Origin: Littorina saxatilis | Lineage: Eukaryota > Mollusca > Gastropoda > Littorinimorpha > Littorinidae | Direction of reading: 5' to 3' | Length of the DNA stretch: 64,000 bases | NCBI RefSeq assembly: GCF_037325665.1 | Contig: NC_090246.1 | Location: forward strand, 38,050,959 to 38,114,958 | Part shown: one piece after another, positions 12,006-22,999 of the stretch | Layout: each line of letters starts with the position of its first letter | How positions within the stretch are numbered: position 1 is the first letter of the stretch | Program-made: the position numbers and the translations under genes | The notes under the pieces: model-generated | What the model was told of the DNA's origin: nothing | Seen by the model: the letters and a program-made list of their open reading frames with translations, nothing else | Database searches by the model: none

Positions 12006-12286
12006 CTCTCTCATTTAGGCAGTCATCGTGCGCACTTGGTCTTGTGCTTGCCGTGTACACACGGGGGTGTTCGGACACCGAGGCGCGAGTCTGCACACAA
12101 AGTTGACTCGGAGAAATAAATCTCTCGCCGAACGTGGGGACGAACTCACGCTGACAGCGACCAACTGGATACAAATCCAGCGCGCTACCGACTGACTGAG
12201 CTACATCCCCGCCCGTGTGTGTGTGTTTGTGTGTGTAAGGTTGTGCATGTGTGTGTATGTGCGCGGTGTGTATGTGTATGTGTCTG
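11614..12286 (+). mobile_element. Left part of the TGTTAGG transposon, running into the gap
   Basis: Same sequence as 18288-18957: the terminal repeat with a perfect 48-bp palindrome (11663-11710), a CT-rich microsatellite (11848-12011), a tRNA-headed SINE fragment (about 12016-12213) and a TG-rich tail. The right end is missing here because the contig stops. Confidence 0.7.
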
Positions 12287-12486
12287 NNNNNNNNNNNNNN
12301 NNNNNNNNNNNNNNNNNNNNNNNNNNNNNNNNNNNNNNNNNNNNNNNNNNNNNNNNNNNNNNNNNNNNNNNNNNNNNNNNNNNNNNNNNNNNNNNNNNNN
12401 NNNNNNNNNNNNNNNNNNNNNNNNNNNNNNNNNNNNNNNNNNNNNNNNNNNNNNNNNNNNNNNNNNNNNNNNNNNNNNNNNNNNNN
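12287..12486. other. Assembly gap (200 N)
   Basis: Exactly 200 unknown bases, the round number used for gaps of unspecified size. The sequences on both sides overlap for 6.47 kb, so the real gap is probably negative in length. Confidence 0.98.
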
Positions 12487-13560
12487 TATATTAATATAGG
12501 TCCCTGCTACACTCTTGTTGATTTTACATTTAAGTTGTCAGAAGTATTTTGTTCGTCGGTTCGTGTCTGGTGCGTGTGGTTGAATGCCGCCCTGACAAAT
12601 GTCTTTTAAAAACACATTCACGGTAACATCTTCGACGCAGACACAGACAGTTAGGAAGGGCTCCTAATATGGACCACTTTTTGTTTCATGCTGATAACTA
12701 GCTTGTTTTCTTGCGAAGAAGTTTTATTTTGTGTTTGGTAGTCCTTCTCTCTTAGGTTAGCCGTTAGGCCTAATTAGAGTGAAATAGCTTTGATAGACAT
12801 TCAGCAAAAATTAAATACATACAAAATCACAAATGGTACATATTAGGAGCCTGGGCGCCTAATATGGACCAGTGAAGCGGCCTTCACGAATCACTGTAAA
12901 AAAAGCCCCCTATACTTCAAAATAGCATGATACAACTTAGTGTACAAGTCAGACTAATTCTTCTTCTTCTTCGTACGACGGTTGTGTCAGACTCGGAATC
13001 TGGAGGATGCCATGAACATGGACGTTCTTTCCAGGTCCTCCAGTGCTCCCCACATTTTGGTCCTCAGATCTGTTTGGTCAGGCCATGTCTGGATCAGCCG
13101 GACTAATTCAAATATGCTTTAGATTGATCTGTTTCGGGTTGATGAGAGCATTATTTGAAGAACACCAGGAAACTAAAGAAGCTTATCAAAAACAGAGTGA
13201 AAATAAGTAAAATTATCAACTTGCACGAAAAGAAGACTTTTTGTTATTTTTTTTTAAACTGATCTCGAGGGCTAGTAATAGGTTATTTCCAGCAAGCTTC
13301 TTAATGAATTAATGAAAAAAGCCTTTAGCTTCTTTTTCTTCGATTTGTTGAAGGTGGTCCATATTTTAGGGGACTCGCACATACTTTGAGATTTTGCTAT
13401 TGATTTTTTGTTTGAAGTAGAAACTTGGGGTCAACACTGCTAAAATGTAACAAATGCGGTCTTAGCTGTCATAGCAAATTTTGTGTGAAAGCTTTGGCTG
13501 TGGACAGAAACGAGTCCGTTTTAGGCAGCACATTTAGAGTGAACGCTGCCAAAAGTGAAA

Positions 13561-14335
13561 ACAAGTCGCGTAAGGCGAAAATACAATATTTAGTCAAGTA
13601 GCTGTCGAACTCACAGAATGAAACTGAACGCAATGCCATTTTACTCGTAGCATCGTCAGGCCACCGCTCATGGCAAAGGCAGTGAAATTGACAAGAAGAG
13701 CGGGGTAGTAGTTGCGCTAAGAAGGATAGCACGCTTTTCTGTACCTCTCTTTGTTTTAACTTTCTGAGCGTGTTTTTAATCCAAACATATCATATCTATA
13801 TGTTTTTGGAATCAGGAACCGACAAGGAATAAGATGAAAGTGTTTTTAAATTGATTTGGACAATTTAATTTTGATAATAATTTTTATATATTTAATTTTC
13901 AGAGCTTGTTTTTAATCCGAATATAACATATTTATATGTTTTTGGAATCAGCAAATGATGGAGAATAAGATAAACGTAAATTTGGATCGTTTTATAAATT
14001 TTTATTTTTTTTTTACAATTTTCCGATTTTTAATGACCAAAGTCATTAATTAATTTTTAAGCCACCACGCTGATATGCAATACCGAAGTCCGGGCTTCGT
14101 CGAAGATTACGTGACCAAAATTTGAACCAATTTGGTTGAAAAATGAGGGCGTGACAGTGCCGCCTCAACTTTCACGAAAAGCCGGATATGACGTCATCAA
14201 AGACATTTATCAAAAAAATGAAAAATACGTTCGGGGATATCAATCCCAGGAACTCTCATGTCAAATTTCATAAAGATCGGTCCAGTAGTTTGGTCTGAAT
14301 CGCTCTACACACACACACAGACAGACAGACAGACA

Positions 14336-14390
<55 letters not shown>

Positions 14391-14452
14391 CACGACCCTC
14401 GTCTCGATTCCCCCCTCTACGTTAAAATATTTAGTCAAAACTTGACTAAATA
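13561..14452 (-). mobile_element. Helentron/DINE-1-like element (duplicate of copy 4)
   Basis: Same insertion as 6890-7781, seen again in the right duplicate, with slightly different CA-tract length. It is not an independent insertion. Confidence 0.75.
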
Positions 14453-15092
14453 TAAAAAGAGAAAAAGCCTAACAGTTTTGAGATTTGTGTTTCTGCAACT
14501 GTTTTGACATGTGCAAGTTATCCAGAGAGGGTGAATACAGCGATCACTTTGTCCGCACGTCGCTGGGCATATCAGCGCAGTTCAACGTTGCCAGAGACCA
14601 AAGAAGCGCTTTACTCAGGTCGCAGCGCGAGGCGGCTCACTGGAGGAATGTTTGAAAACTATCTGTGCTCGACTGCCAGCAGACCACAGGCACATTACAC
14701 CCAATAAAGTTTGGACTTGTACTGGCAGAGAGCGAATGCAAATTCTTGTAGGCATACACAGACGCAACATAGCATATACAGACAATAACACCCACAACAC
14801 TTCAACAGCATATGAAAGGAATAAAAATAAATCCGCAAATCGCGCACAATACACCAGTTAGAAAAACAAGGAGTACCAAAGCGGCGTGCAGAAACTAAAC
14901 TGACTCGGAGACTGAGAAGAAACATTTATCACACGATGTGGATAGCAAACATTAAAATAAAACAGATAAGTCAAGCAAAAAATAAACACAAATATCGAAA
15001 ACACAATAAACAAAGGTAAAGAAAACAAAAAGAGATGCTTGCCGACAGTCAGTGTGTGAGTGCGTGGTTTGTGCGTCAGCGGGGGGGGGGGG

Positions 15093-15141
<49 letters not shown>

Positions 15142-15238
15142 TGCATGCGTGCGTAGCGGCTACGTTCTTGCGTGTGTGCGTTCGAATGAGAAAGAAGAGA
15201 GAGAGAGGATTGAAGAATGAGGTCACGCTCTCTGTCAC

Positions 15239-16324
15239 ATGAATACATATACACACACTGAAGGCTACCTCGGACACGAACACTTGCCAACAACTGTGGT
15301 TGGACATGCTTTTGAAATGGAATATTTTTTCGACATGATTTCTGGACATACGAATCCCGCTGTGTTGCCTACTGATGTTGCGAATGATGAAGGTTTTGCC
15401 CCGGAGTTGACTGACCTTGAGGAGGTATTGCATCAGGCGTTCATCGTCTCAAATTATATCCTTGCTACTTTTCAGGAGTCAACTATTGCCATTCATGGTA
15501 ACTTGGATAGTCAAAGTTTTTATTTGTTTGATCATCAGTTCCCATCAAAGAAACAGAAATGGTAACCATTCTTCAAATGGCGCTGCAGTTTTGATGTCAT
15601 CAAGTTAATCCCTTTGCAGAATTGATTGATTTTCTCAAAAGCCATTATCAATGTGTTTATCAATTAACACCTGTTCATTTCTGTCCAACTGCAATGCAAA
15701 CTCAATGTGGAGGAAACAAGGATTCATTACAAACAAGTCATCCCTGTACATCAACAGATTTATGTACCTCAATCAATACTGCTAGTATGAGTGACAGGAA
15801 TCTAAAAGAAAAAACAACCAAACGCAAATGTACTACTACTTCAACGACTCGTTTGAATGTAAAACAGAAATGTAACACTATCTGTGACAATGACGGTTCT
15901 ACGACTCGTTTGAATGACGGTATAGATCGAACCTTAACCCACAACTACGAAAATTTGTGTCAGACTTTTTTGAACAGGAAAATATGCCTCTGTTCAACAG
16001 TAACCAACACATGGAAGATGTTTTTGAAACTTTACAGAAATGTAACACTTGCCTATCTGTGACAATGTTGCTTTTGAATTGAACCCACATTTGTTGAACA
16101 GGAGAGAATGTTCCTGTTCAACAGTGCCCAAAACACTGAATCTGACGTTTTTGAATCTTTTCTGTCATCTAACTGAATCTGACGTTTTTGAATCTTTTCT
16201 GTCATCTAACCCAATTGCTCATGACTTCATCGATCTTGAACATGCCTACTTTTCAAAGAAAGACAGACAAAAGCGAAATCTGCATGTTAGCCATCTGCCT
16301 GAAATGGTCAATGCACTTTTGTAA
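15239..16324 (+). pseudogene. Mobile-element protease-like relic (right duplicate copy)
   Basis: Same relic as 8560-9645, with open frames at 15239-15565 and 15622-16062 of identical length. Broken in the same way, as expected for an assembly duplicate or a second haplotype. Confidence 0.35.
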
Positions 16325-16403
16325 AATTGTCACATCTGTTATGCACTTTTGTGAAATGGTCAGTGCTGTTGTGCACTTATGCAAAACTTGGTGCTGTGCT
16401 GTT

Positions 16404-16437
16404 AACATTTGAACAAAATGCATTTTGTTCAAATGTT
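16404..16437. repeat. Perfect 34-bp palindrome (right copy)
   Basis: AACATTTGAACAAAATG followed at once by its reverse complement; same as 9725-9758. It could fold into a 17-bp hairpin with no loop. Confidence 0.8.
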
Positions 16438-17502
16438 TAGTGCAACTTGCTACTATATAATCGCTGTATGCGCTTTGTGGTAATAATGCACTTTTGTGAA
16501 AAGTTTGCGCTAAATGTTGGCACTATGCATCATTGTTGGAGCACCCTCCTGTAGTAGATGCACCATGCATAAAAATGTACTTATGTGAAATGTTTCGTGT
16601 AAATTATTGTCACAATAATGTTTTGTGCGCCCCCATGTATGTGTTCTGTGCTAATAATGCACGGTTGTGAAATGTCCGTACACATTTTGTGGCACAATGT
16701 ACTAATTGTTAGTGCATCCTCGTGCGGATGCTTCGTGCTAAAATTGTGTTAAAATATTGTACGCTCATGTCAACTGGTAATATATTTTCAATTGTTTCTC
16801 TGTCAATTTCAGATGTTTGTTTCCAATTACTTCAGTATCTCCCTGTTGCAATTCCAGGTGATTCATTATGCATGTGCCAATCAGTTTGAGGTGTTTAATT
16901 CTGATTCCTGTATTTACAGTGTAAAATTAAAACTATTGTTTTCAAACATTCCTAGGACACCTGGTAATGGTTCTGTGTTTTTTTGTAATTTGTATTTTGT
17001 TTTTCTGCAATAAATATTTGAAATGGATCTGAGACTGACTTACTACTTTTAGCACTCCTTTTCACCACATTCCCACGTACATATATTGCAATATCAACTC
17101 TTCCTTTCTACCTGTTTCAAACAAGCTCTATTTTTTAATTAAAAAGTTTTTTTTTCTTGTGGCTGTTTGATCAATTATGGCAAGCATTGACTGAAATAAA
17201 CAATTTATATAGGCCTATATCCAGCACAACATGCAATTCATTAACTTTTGACCCTAACCTTTAACACTTCCCAAAATAAATCTTTGGTGGACATTGCATC
17301 GACGCTGTTCATTTTGAATGAACATTTTTCTTGTTAGATCAGTGGTCTATGCCGGCGCATAGTTGTGTATTGACTGGATCAATCGCCAACTCGCTGCGCT
17401 CGCGGTAAGTGCTGACAACCGGAAGAAAGCTGCATTCCGAAAAAAGTCACTTCCGTTTCGCCATTTTTCGATGATGCCAGAGAAGTGAACCATGATTTCA
17501 AG

Positions 17503-17711
17503 ATGCCCGGTGCAAATTGTTGTATGCCTGGATGCAGCGTGAGCTCACTAAGATCTTCAACGCTTATAACTTTCCATGGTATACCAAACGGAAAAGCGGA
17601 TGCCGAATGGAGAGCTGCTCTTCCACAAAATCAACCGTGCTGACAAGCTTTTCAACCCGAAGAATGCGAGGATATGTTCCCGACATTTCAAAGAAACATG
17701 CTTCAAATACG
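17503..17711 (+). pseudogene. THAP-domain (C2CH zinc finger) gene, exon 1, with a frameshift
   Basis: THAP domains are about 80-90-residue DNA-binding zinc fingers with C-x2-4-C, about 35-50 residues, then C-x2-H, found in host THAP proteins and P-element-type transposases. From ATG 17503 the frame gives MPGANCCMPGC (first metal ligands), FHGIP (the FH-x-[FI]-P motif) and EWRAAL. The second half of the domain, INRADKLFNPKNARICSRHF and CFKYG (CSRH supplies the last ligands), is in a different frame, so one frameshift lies near the middle of the exon, with an in-frame stop after 46 codons. A GTACGT donor follows. CCGGAAG and CACTTCCG words upstream (about 17418-17456) look like an ETS-type promoter. 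Both duplicate copies share the frameshift, so it is unlikely to be a random assembly error. Whether it is host or transposon-derived is undecided. Confidence 0.65.
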
Positions 17712-18224
17712 GTACGTAAAAAAACTAGTAATATAGCGAAAATAAGCTTTCATCTGATTGTCTGTGCTGTGTTGTTTTGCTTGTAATGCTTCAAGTGACG
17801 AAGCTCTAGTAGTATCAATCAATCAGTATGAGGCTTAGTACTTGTAGTAACTAGTACTTTTACAGCTCGCAGACAAAAAATAACACAATCGTATTCTGAA
17901 TCATACATTGACAAAGGCGTAATTCTGAGCTATAATTATTAGGTAATGGGGAAAAACCACTCTTTGTTCTTGTGATAATGTGTTTTTGAATATATTCTAG
18001 TAAACTTCTGGGTTAGAACTTAGATTTCTTTTGTTGTTTTACTCGGTCACTGAGTCAGTCTTGTTCATTCTTGACAGATTTGCAGTAGTGTGTTTTACTA
18101 ATTCTTGTTTCTATTTCAATAGATCTAAATGTATAGGTCTGTTTAGTTAATTTAACTTATAATTTCGACTCAGCATTTTGAACATTTTCTTTGCAATTTT
18201 TTTTTTGCTGGGCCTACACTACAG

Positions 18225-18287
18225 GCAAGCGAGCACTCATTCCAGGAAGTCTGCCAACCAACCATGTGCTACAGAAGTCAGTAGAAA
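18225..18287 (+). pseudogene. THAP gene exon 2, part before the transposon
   Basis: Begins after a CTACAG acceptor in the phase left by exon 1 and reads GKRALIPGSLPTNHVLQKS, a typical post-THAP linker (compare the R-x-L-x-PG-x-x-P pattern of the family). It is interrupted at 18287 by a transposon flanked by GAAA. The rest of the exon appears at 20368-20396, in phase across the insertion once one GAAA is discounted. Confidence 0.6.
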
Positions 18288-19182
18288 TGTTAGGCGCGTT
18301 TGATCGATCTGCGCGATCGCGCTGCGCGTTTGGTGGATCGATCAAACGCGCACACATCGATCGATGTGTGCGCGTTTGATCGATGCAAAGAATACAAGAA
18401 TCGTTAAAACGCGCAGCTCTTATATACTTGCGCATTTGGACGATCCGTCTCACAAATCACCATCGTACTACGCACACACACGTCTGCGGGCAATGACCGG
18501 AAGTTATGACCGGAAGTAGGTCTTTCTCTTTCTCTCTCTCTCTCTGTCGATGAACCCATATACTTCAGCTACTGTCAGTATGTTTGTCCCTGTCCCAGTA
18601 TCTCTTTCTCTCTCTTCCTTGGCCCGCGTGCGTCTCTCTCTCTCTGTCTCTCTCTCTCTCTCTTTCTGTCTCTCTCTCTCTCATTTAGGCAGTCATCGTG
18701 CGCACTTGGTCTTGTGCTTGCCGTGTACACACGGGGGTGTTCGGACACCGAGGCGCGAGTCTGCACACAAAGTTGACTCGGAGAAATAAATCTCTCGCCG
18801 AACGTGGGGACGAACTCACGCTGACAGCGACCAACTGGATACAAATCCAGCGCGCTACCGACTGACTGAGCTACATCCCCGCCCGTGTGTGTGTGTTTGT
18901 GTGTGTAAGGTTGTGCATGTGTGTGTATGTGCGCGGGTGTGTATGTGTATGTGTCTGCAGGGATGTTCCTTGGATTTTGTCCTTATAGGACAAATGTCCT
19001 AGCCTTGCTGAAAGTATAGGACATTTGTCCTGAACTGTAAAAAACAATCGGTCATTTCACATGGAAAGAAATAAGCCGTCCACATCCTCCTTTGGTACAC
19101 ACACACTGTGACACACACCAGAGGGAGAAATATATATTGTACTTGTATTCCAAACTTGCCTTCTTCTAGTTCTTGTGTGTGT

Positions 19183-19241
<59 letters not shown>

Positions 19242-19816
19242 TGTATGTTTAACAGAAAGCAAAAGATCTCAGGTAAAGAAGATGTCAAGGTCAAAAATTA
19301 AATTGAGTACATACCGATTTATTGGAACTTAGGGAAATATGCCAAAATGAACCTGGAATCAGCACTCTCTTACACACATCATACTAAAACAAAGCAAAGA
19401 CACATGAAACACAAATTAAATCAAAACAGCATATAGTGTCCGGTTTCAATTTCTTCGCAGGCGGCATGATCGCATTCGCAGTTTCTAGAATCTATACAAC
19501 CGGAAGTTGAACTTTCGGAAATTCTTAAACTGCGCGGTCTTCAAACGGCGAAGTTACTAAACCAAACAACAGAAGACGTTGCCGATTCGGAGATTAGGAG
19601 ACGTATCATCTGATGCCTGATCTAAATAAACGGATCAATGTTGCCATGTCCGACGTGGCAATAAAACGATCGGTCAGTGTCCGTCTCTGACATAAACTTA
19701 TCGGACATTTGTCCGCCAGAGACACAAGGTACCGGTCATTAGACCAAGGTATCCGGCCCAGGGCCGAGGGCCGACCCCTGGGAACATCACTGTGTCTGTG
19801 TGTATGTAAGTGCATG

Positions 19817-19869
<53 letters not shown>

Positions 19870-20363
19870 TCTCTTAGGTGGTTCACAATCGTATTGAACT
19901 TTTCGCTTGACATCAAGATTGATTTGGGACACATGGCTGATGCATGTATCTGCCTCCACTTGCCGCAGTGTGTGCCTAAACCTCTCCATCATGTATGAGT
20001 TAAACGAATGAAGAGAGACTGAAGCAATAAAACTAACTTGAGCCTATGTGAATAGAGCTCAGCAGTAATCAAAAAAAAAAGAAAAAATAGCTGAATTGTA
20101 ATCAAAAACGTTGTCGGGGTATATTTCGGAACATTCCTGTATTTGAAACTTTTCACTTCCGGCGTGCGACGTTTGTGTGTGGTAGGGACTTACTTTGTGA
20201 CAGATCGTCCAAATGCGCAAGTATAAGAGCTGCGCGTTTTAACGATTCTTGTATTGTATTCTTTGCATCGATCAAACGCGCACACATCGATCGATGTGCG
20301 CGCGTTTGATCGATCCACCAAACGCGCAGCGCGATCGCGCAGATCGATCAAACGCGCCTAACA
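18288..20363 (+). mobile_element. 2.1-kb DNA transposon with ~215-bp terminal inverted repeats (TGTTAGGCGCG)
   Basis: Left end TGTTAGGCGCGTTTGATCG, right end its reverse complement, flanked by the 4-bp direct repeat GAAA (18284-18287 and 20364-20367). The inverted repeats continue for about 215 bases and include a 48-bp palindrome (18337-18384, perfect; 20267-20314, one mismatch) built from ATCGATCAAACGCGC. The inside holds a CT tract, a tRNA-headed SINE fragment, (TG)n tracts (19177-19239, 19824-19866) and a segment with repeated GGACAAATGTCC-like words. No transposase frame is visible, so it is non-autonomous. It lies inside an exon of the THAP gene. Confidence 0.75.
18690..18886 (-). mobile_element. 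tRNA-headed SINE fragment nested in the TGTTAGG transposon
   Basis: Minus strand reads GGATGTAGCTCAGTCAGT (A-box-like), then an arm with TTTGTATCC, and GAGTTCGTCCCC (B-box-like), then a SINE body shared with 47766-48143 (GAGAAATAAATCTC, TGTGTGCAGACTC). The 3' part is missing. This is a retroposon head, not a tRNA gene. Confidence 0.65.
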
Positions 20364-20367
20364 GAAA

Positions 20368-20396
20368 CACCAAAGACTCCAGCCAGGAAACCCCCA
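20368..20396 (+). pseudogene. THAP gene exon 2, part after the transposon
   Basis: Continues the linker as TPKTPARKPP and ends at a good GTGAGT donor (20397). Later weak candidates of the same transcript are an open stretch at 22006-22231 (AG acceptor, GTAAGT donor) and a polyadenylation-like AATAAAG at 25635. I cannot place a protein family on them. Confidence 0.45.
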
Positions 20397-20872
20397 GTGA
20401 GTAAAAATTGCTGTTATTTGCCCAGTATAGTATGCTATTAGTGATACTGATAGTGATAATATGCTACTTGTAACTCTTTTGTGAGTACCGGTACATGTAT
20501 ACTGGGTGTTTTCTCAGTTTCTGTCCGCTGTCAGTGCGAGATTTATAGTTATATATTATAACCTGTTTTTCTAGTTTCATGGTTTAGCCACGACTCACTT
20601 TGAATGAGGGTCATCTGCCAGGCATTTAGCTGATTATCTGATAAGTGATATTTTTTAATTTGCTATTTATAAATTACAGTTACAGTAAACTAACACTGTC
20701 GCACAAAGTATGTGACTTTAAAAAAAGATTTGTTTGAAATCATGTGAGCTCTGTCCACTAGATGATGGAGAAGGGAATTTTTCCAGTTGAGTCTGCAACA
20801 TGGATTTTTTCTCTCTCGGATAACAAATAGTACAGTATGGTAGGAAAAATTTAGGGTTGGTGTGGCGATAAC

Positions 20873-21522
20873 TTCTTCTTCTGCGTTCGTGGGCTGAAAC
20901 TCCCATGTACACTCGTGTTTTTACGTGTATGACCGTTTTTACCCCGCCATTTAGGCAGCCACACGCCGCTTTCGGAGGAAGCATGGTGGGTATTTTCGTG
21001 TTTCCATAACCCACCGAACTCTGACATGGATTACAGGATCTTTTCCGTGCGCACTTGGTCTTGTGGTTGCGTGTACAGTAGTACCTGCCATATCCGGTCA
21101 CCCATTAGTCATTGCAAAGGTGACCGCAAATATCAGGTGGCCGTTCATTACAGGCCCCCTCCTCCTCCAAAAAAACCCCCAAAACACGATCAAGTTTTCA
21201 TGAAGAAAAGAAAGCGATCATCCACGAGCCGCCGATTCATTGTCTCTGTTAGTTTTGCTTTCGTTTATACATCTTAATTATTTGCGTGTTTAACTCGATC
21301 GTCCTGGCTAAGCTATTGTTTCGTATGTTTCTATGTGTGTTGTTTGGATTATTATATATATGTATTTGAGTGTCAGATAAACAAGTGTTTCAAACTCACA
21401 TCAGCTGTGATCGATCCGGAAGTGACTGCCGTAAATGTACATGTATGCGCATGTCTGTATTTACAGTTTGCGCATGCGTAAGTATTCATGTCGTCTGCTC
21501 GTGCTGTGCCGTCTGTGCACAC

Positions 21523-21556
<34 letters not shown>

Positions 21557-21941
21557 ACAGGCGCTCACCCGCGAAAGTGACAAGTGGCCGTTAAGTGGCC
21601 GCTCCTGTCGAGTAAGAGGGGCACCTTAGGGCAAAAATCAGTGACCGTTGACCGCGTCAGACAGGTTAACGGCCATTAAGAGTCAATTATAGAAGGAAAA
21701 CTCATTAGTCATGGGAAAGCTGGCCGCTCCGGGTAGGTTCACGCCCACGAAAGGGCCGGAAATGGAAGGGACTACTGTACACACGAAGGGGGATAAGTCA
21801 CTAGCAGGTCTGCACACAAGTTGACCTGGGAGATCGGAAAAATCTCCACTCTTAACCCACCAGGCGGCCGCGGCCGGGATTCGAACCCTCGACCTTCCGA
21901 TTACGAGGCCGACGTCTTACCACCCCGCCACAGCGCCCGTC
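20873..21941 (-). mobile_element. tRNA-headed SINE split by a 700-bp DNA element
   Basis: Body at 20873-21076 (CTTCTTCTGCGTTCGTGGGC ... GCGTGTAC) and head side at 21777-21941. On the minus strand the head reads GGCGCTGTGGCGGGGTGG, CCTCGTAATC and GAGGGTTCGAATCCC (a good B box). The two parts are continuous in the homologous SINE at 47766-48143 apart from the inserted element. The body is the same family as that SINE, but the tRNA head is different. Confidence 0.7.
21077..21776. mobile_element. 700-bp DNA element with AGTAGT terminal inverted repeats
   Basis: Left end AGTAGTACCTGCCATATCC and right end, reverse-complemented, AGTAGTCCCTTCCATTTCC agree at 19 of about 23 positions. It is flanked by the direct repeat GTAC (21073-21076, 21777-21780), which occurs once in the unsplit SINE. 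It contains C- and A-rich text and a (CA)n tract (21522-21555), with no transposase. Confidence 0.75.
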
Positions 21942-22985
21942 GTGTGGCGATAACAATAAAGATATGTCATAGTGACTTGACTAATTGATTTGAATTCTGC
22001 TGCAGGTCAGTCGCCCCCCACCTCCTGGTTGCCTACTACAACTTCGAGGAAATACGACAGGACACCCTTCAGCTTGCTGCACCATGGTGTCTCTTGGAGA
22101 ACAGCAAGGAACAGATACAGGGAATAACCGAAGCCAGCCAAGTGAAACTGTTGTCCTCTACGTTATGATTACGTACTCCAGCAGACATCAACTTGTGGTC
22201 GACGTGCGTGGGTTTTGCTCAAAATACGTAAGTATTCGTCAGTGTTTGGCTTCTCGAATTAAGTTTCAACTTAATCTCTGTCTCGAACCACAGGCGGAAG
22301 GTATCGTTCACTGGACCACTACTTACATAGAAAGACTATACTGAACGAATCGTCGGTAAGCTTACCACACTGTCATACTGTCATACTCATAGTGATATCA
22401 CTGATACATTTGTACAGGTAAACATGGCTGTTTGCTGAAAAAATTGTTGTGAAAAATTGTAATGTCTCTGAAGTTTGATTCAGTCCGTCATTCATTTTGA
22501 TGGGAAGTCAACCCTTGGTGAGGCTAATACTAATATTGTTTTGATCTGTATTCTGCCAGTGCCATTGCCAACTGCCATGGTTGTTCTTGTGGAGTTCTAG
22601 AACAAGCTCTGGTTTGAATGACCAGCTAAAATTAATGCTAATAGTAAATAAGTACATTATTTTTGCATTAGCGGGGTATACAAAATATTTTATTAAAAAA
22701 ATACTGCATGGTTTTGCTTGATCAAATCATTTATCAGCTAACAATATGCTTTTATTTCAGTTGGACCTGACTTGAGCATGGTTCCGTTGTCTCCGCAACA
22801 ACAGCTTGATTGAGATACAGGCATGTCCAGTTTTCAGCAAGTGCAGGCTGAGTGTGAAGATCTGATTGCTGATCTAGACACAACATAAGCTGCTTGACAC
22901 TATTCCAAGGTAAGCGAGAAGCTTTGAAAATAGTTACTTTAATTCAGTAATGCGTAATTATGTATGCAATACTCCTGCTGGTGAG
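21942..22985. other. Unassigned stretch, possible exons
   Basis: Non-repetitive sequence. One frame is open from an AG acceptor before 22006 to a GTAAGT donor after 22231 and would be in phase with the THAP exon 2 donor, but the translation matches nothing I know. A further acceptor at about 22761 opens into an early stop. Treated as possible non-coding or untranslated exons. Confidence 0.25.
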
Positions 22986-22999
22986 TTCACTACAAACAG

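Larger units (their letters stand above)
5818..12286. repeat. Left copy of a 6.47-kb near-identical duplication (contig-end overlap)
   Basis: This block and 12487-18957 are the same sequence with only scattered differences, mostly in microsatellite and homopolymer lengths plus a few substitutions and one ~10-base indel near 10068. The left copy ends exactly at the N gap and the right copy starts exactly after it. Its last base pairs with 18957 and its first base with 12487. That geometry is what an unmerged overlap between two contigs, or two haplotypes, produces. A real tandem duplication would not need to break at the gap. Confidence 0.9.
12487..18957. repeat. Right copy of the 6.47-kb near-identical duplication
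   Basis: Counterpart of 5818-12286, starting at the first base after the gap with the sequence found at 5818. It continues past 18957 into unique sequence, so this is the copy that shows the complete THAP locus and transposon. Confidence 0.9.

Noticed and set aside
12120-12205. tRNA gene (minus strand, GTAGCTCAGT ... GTTCGTCCCC)
   Set aside because: It is the head of a SINE whose body follows and recurs at 18.7 and 47.8 kb.
5818-18957. A true tandem gene duplication of the THAP locus
   Set aside because: The copy borders coincide with the assembly gap and divergence is at haplotype level; an unmerged overlap explains it better.
21870-21935. tRNA gene with a good GGTTCGAATCCC box
   Set aside because: It is fused to a SINE body and has extra bases in the arm region; treated as a retroposon head.
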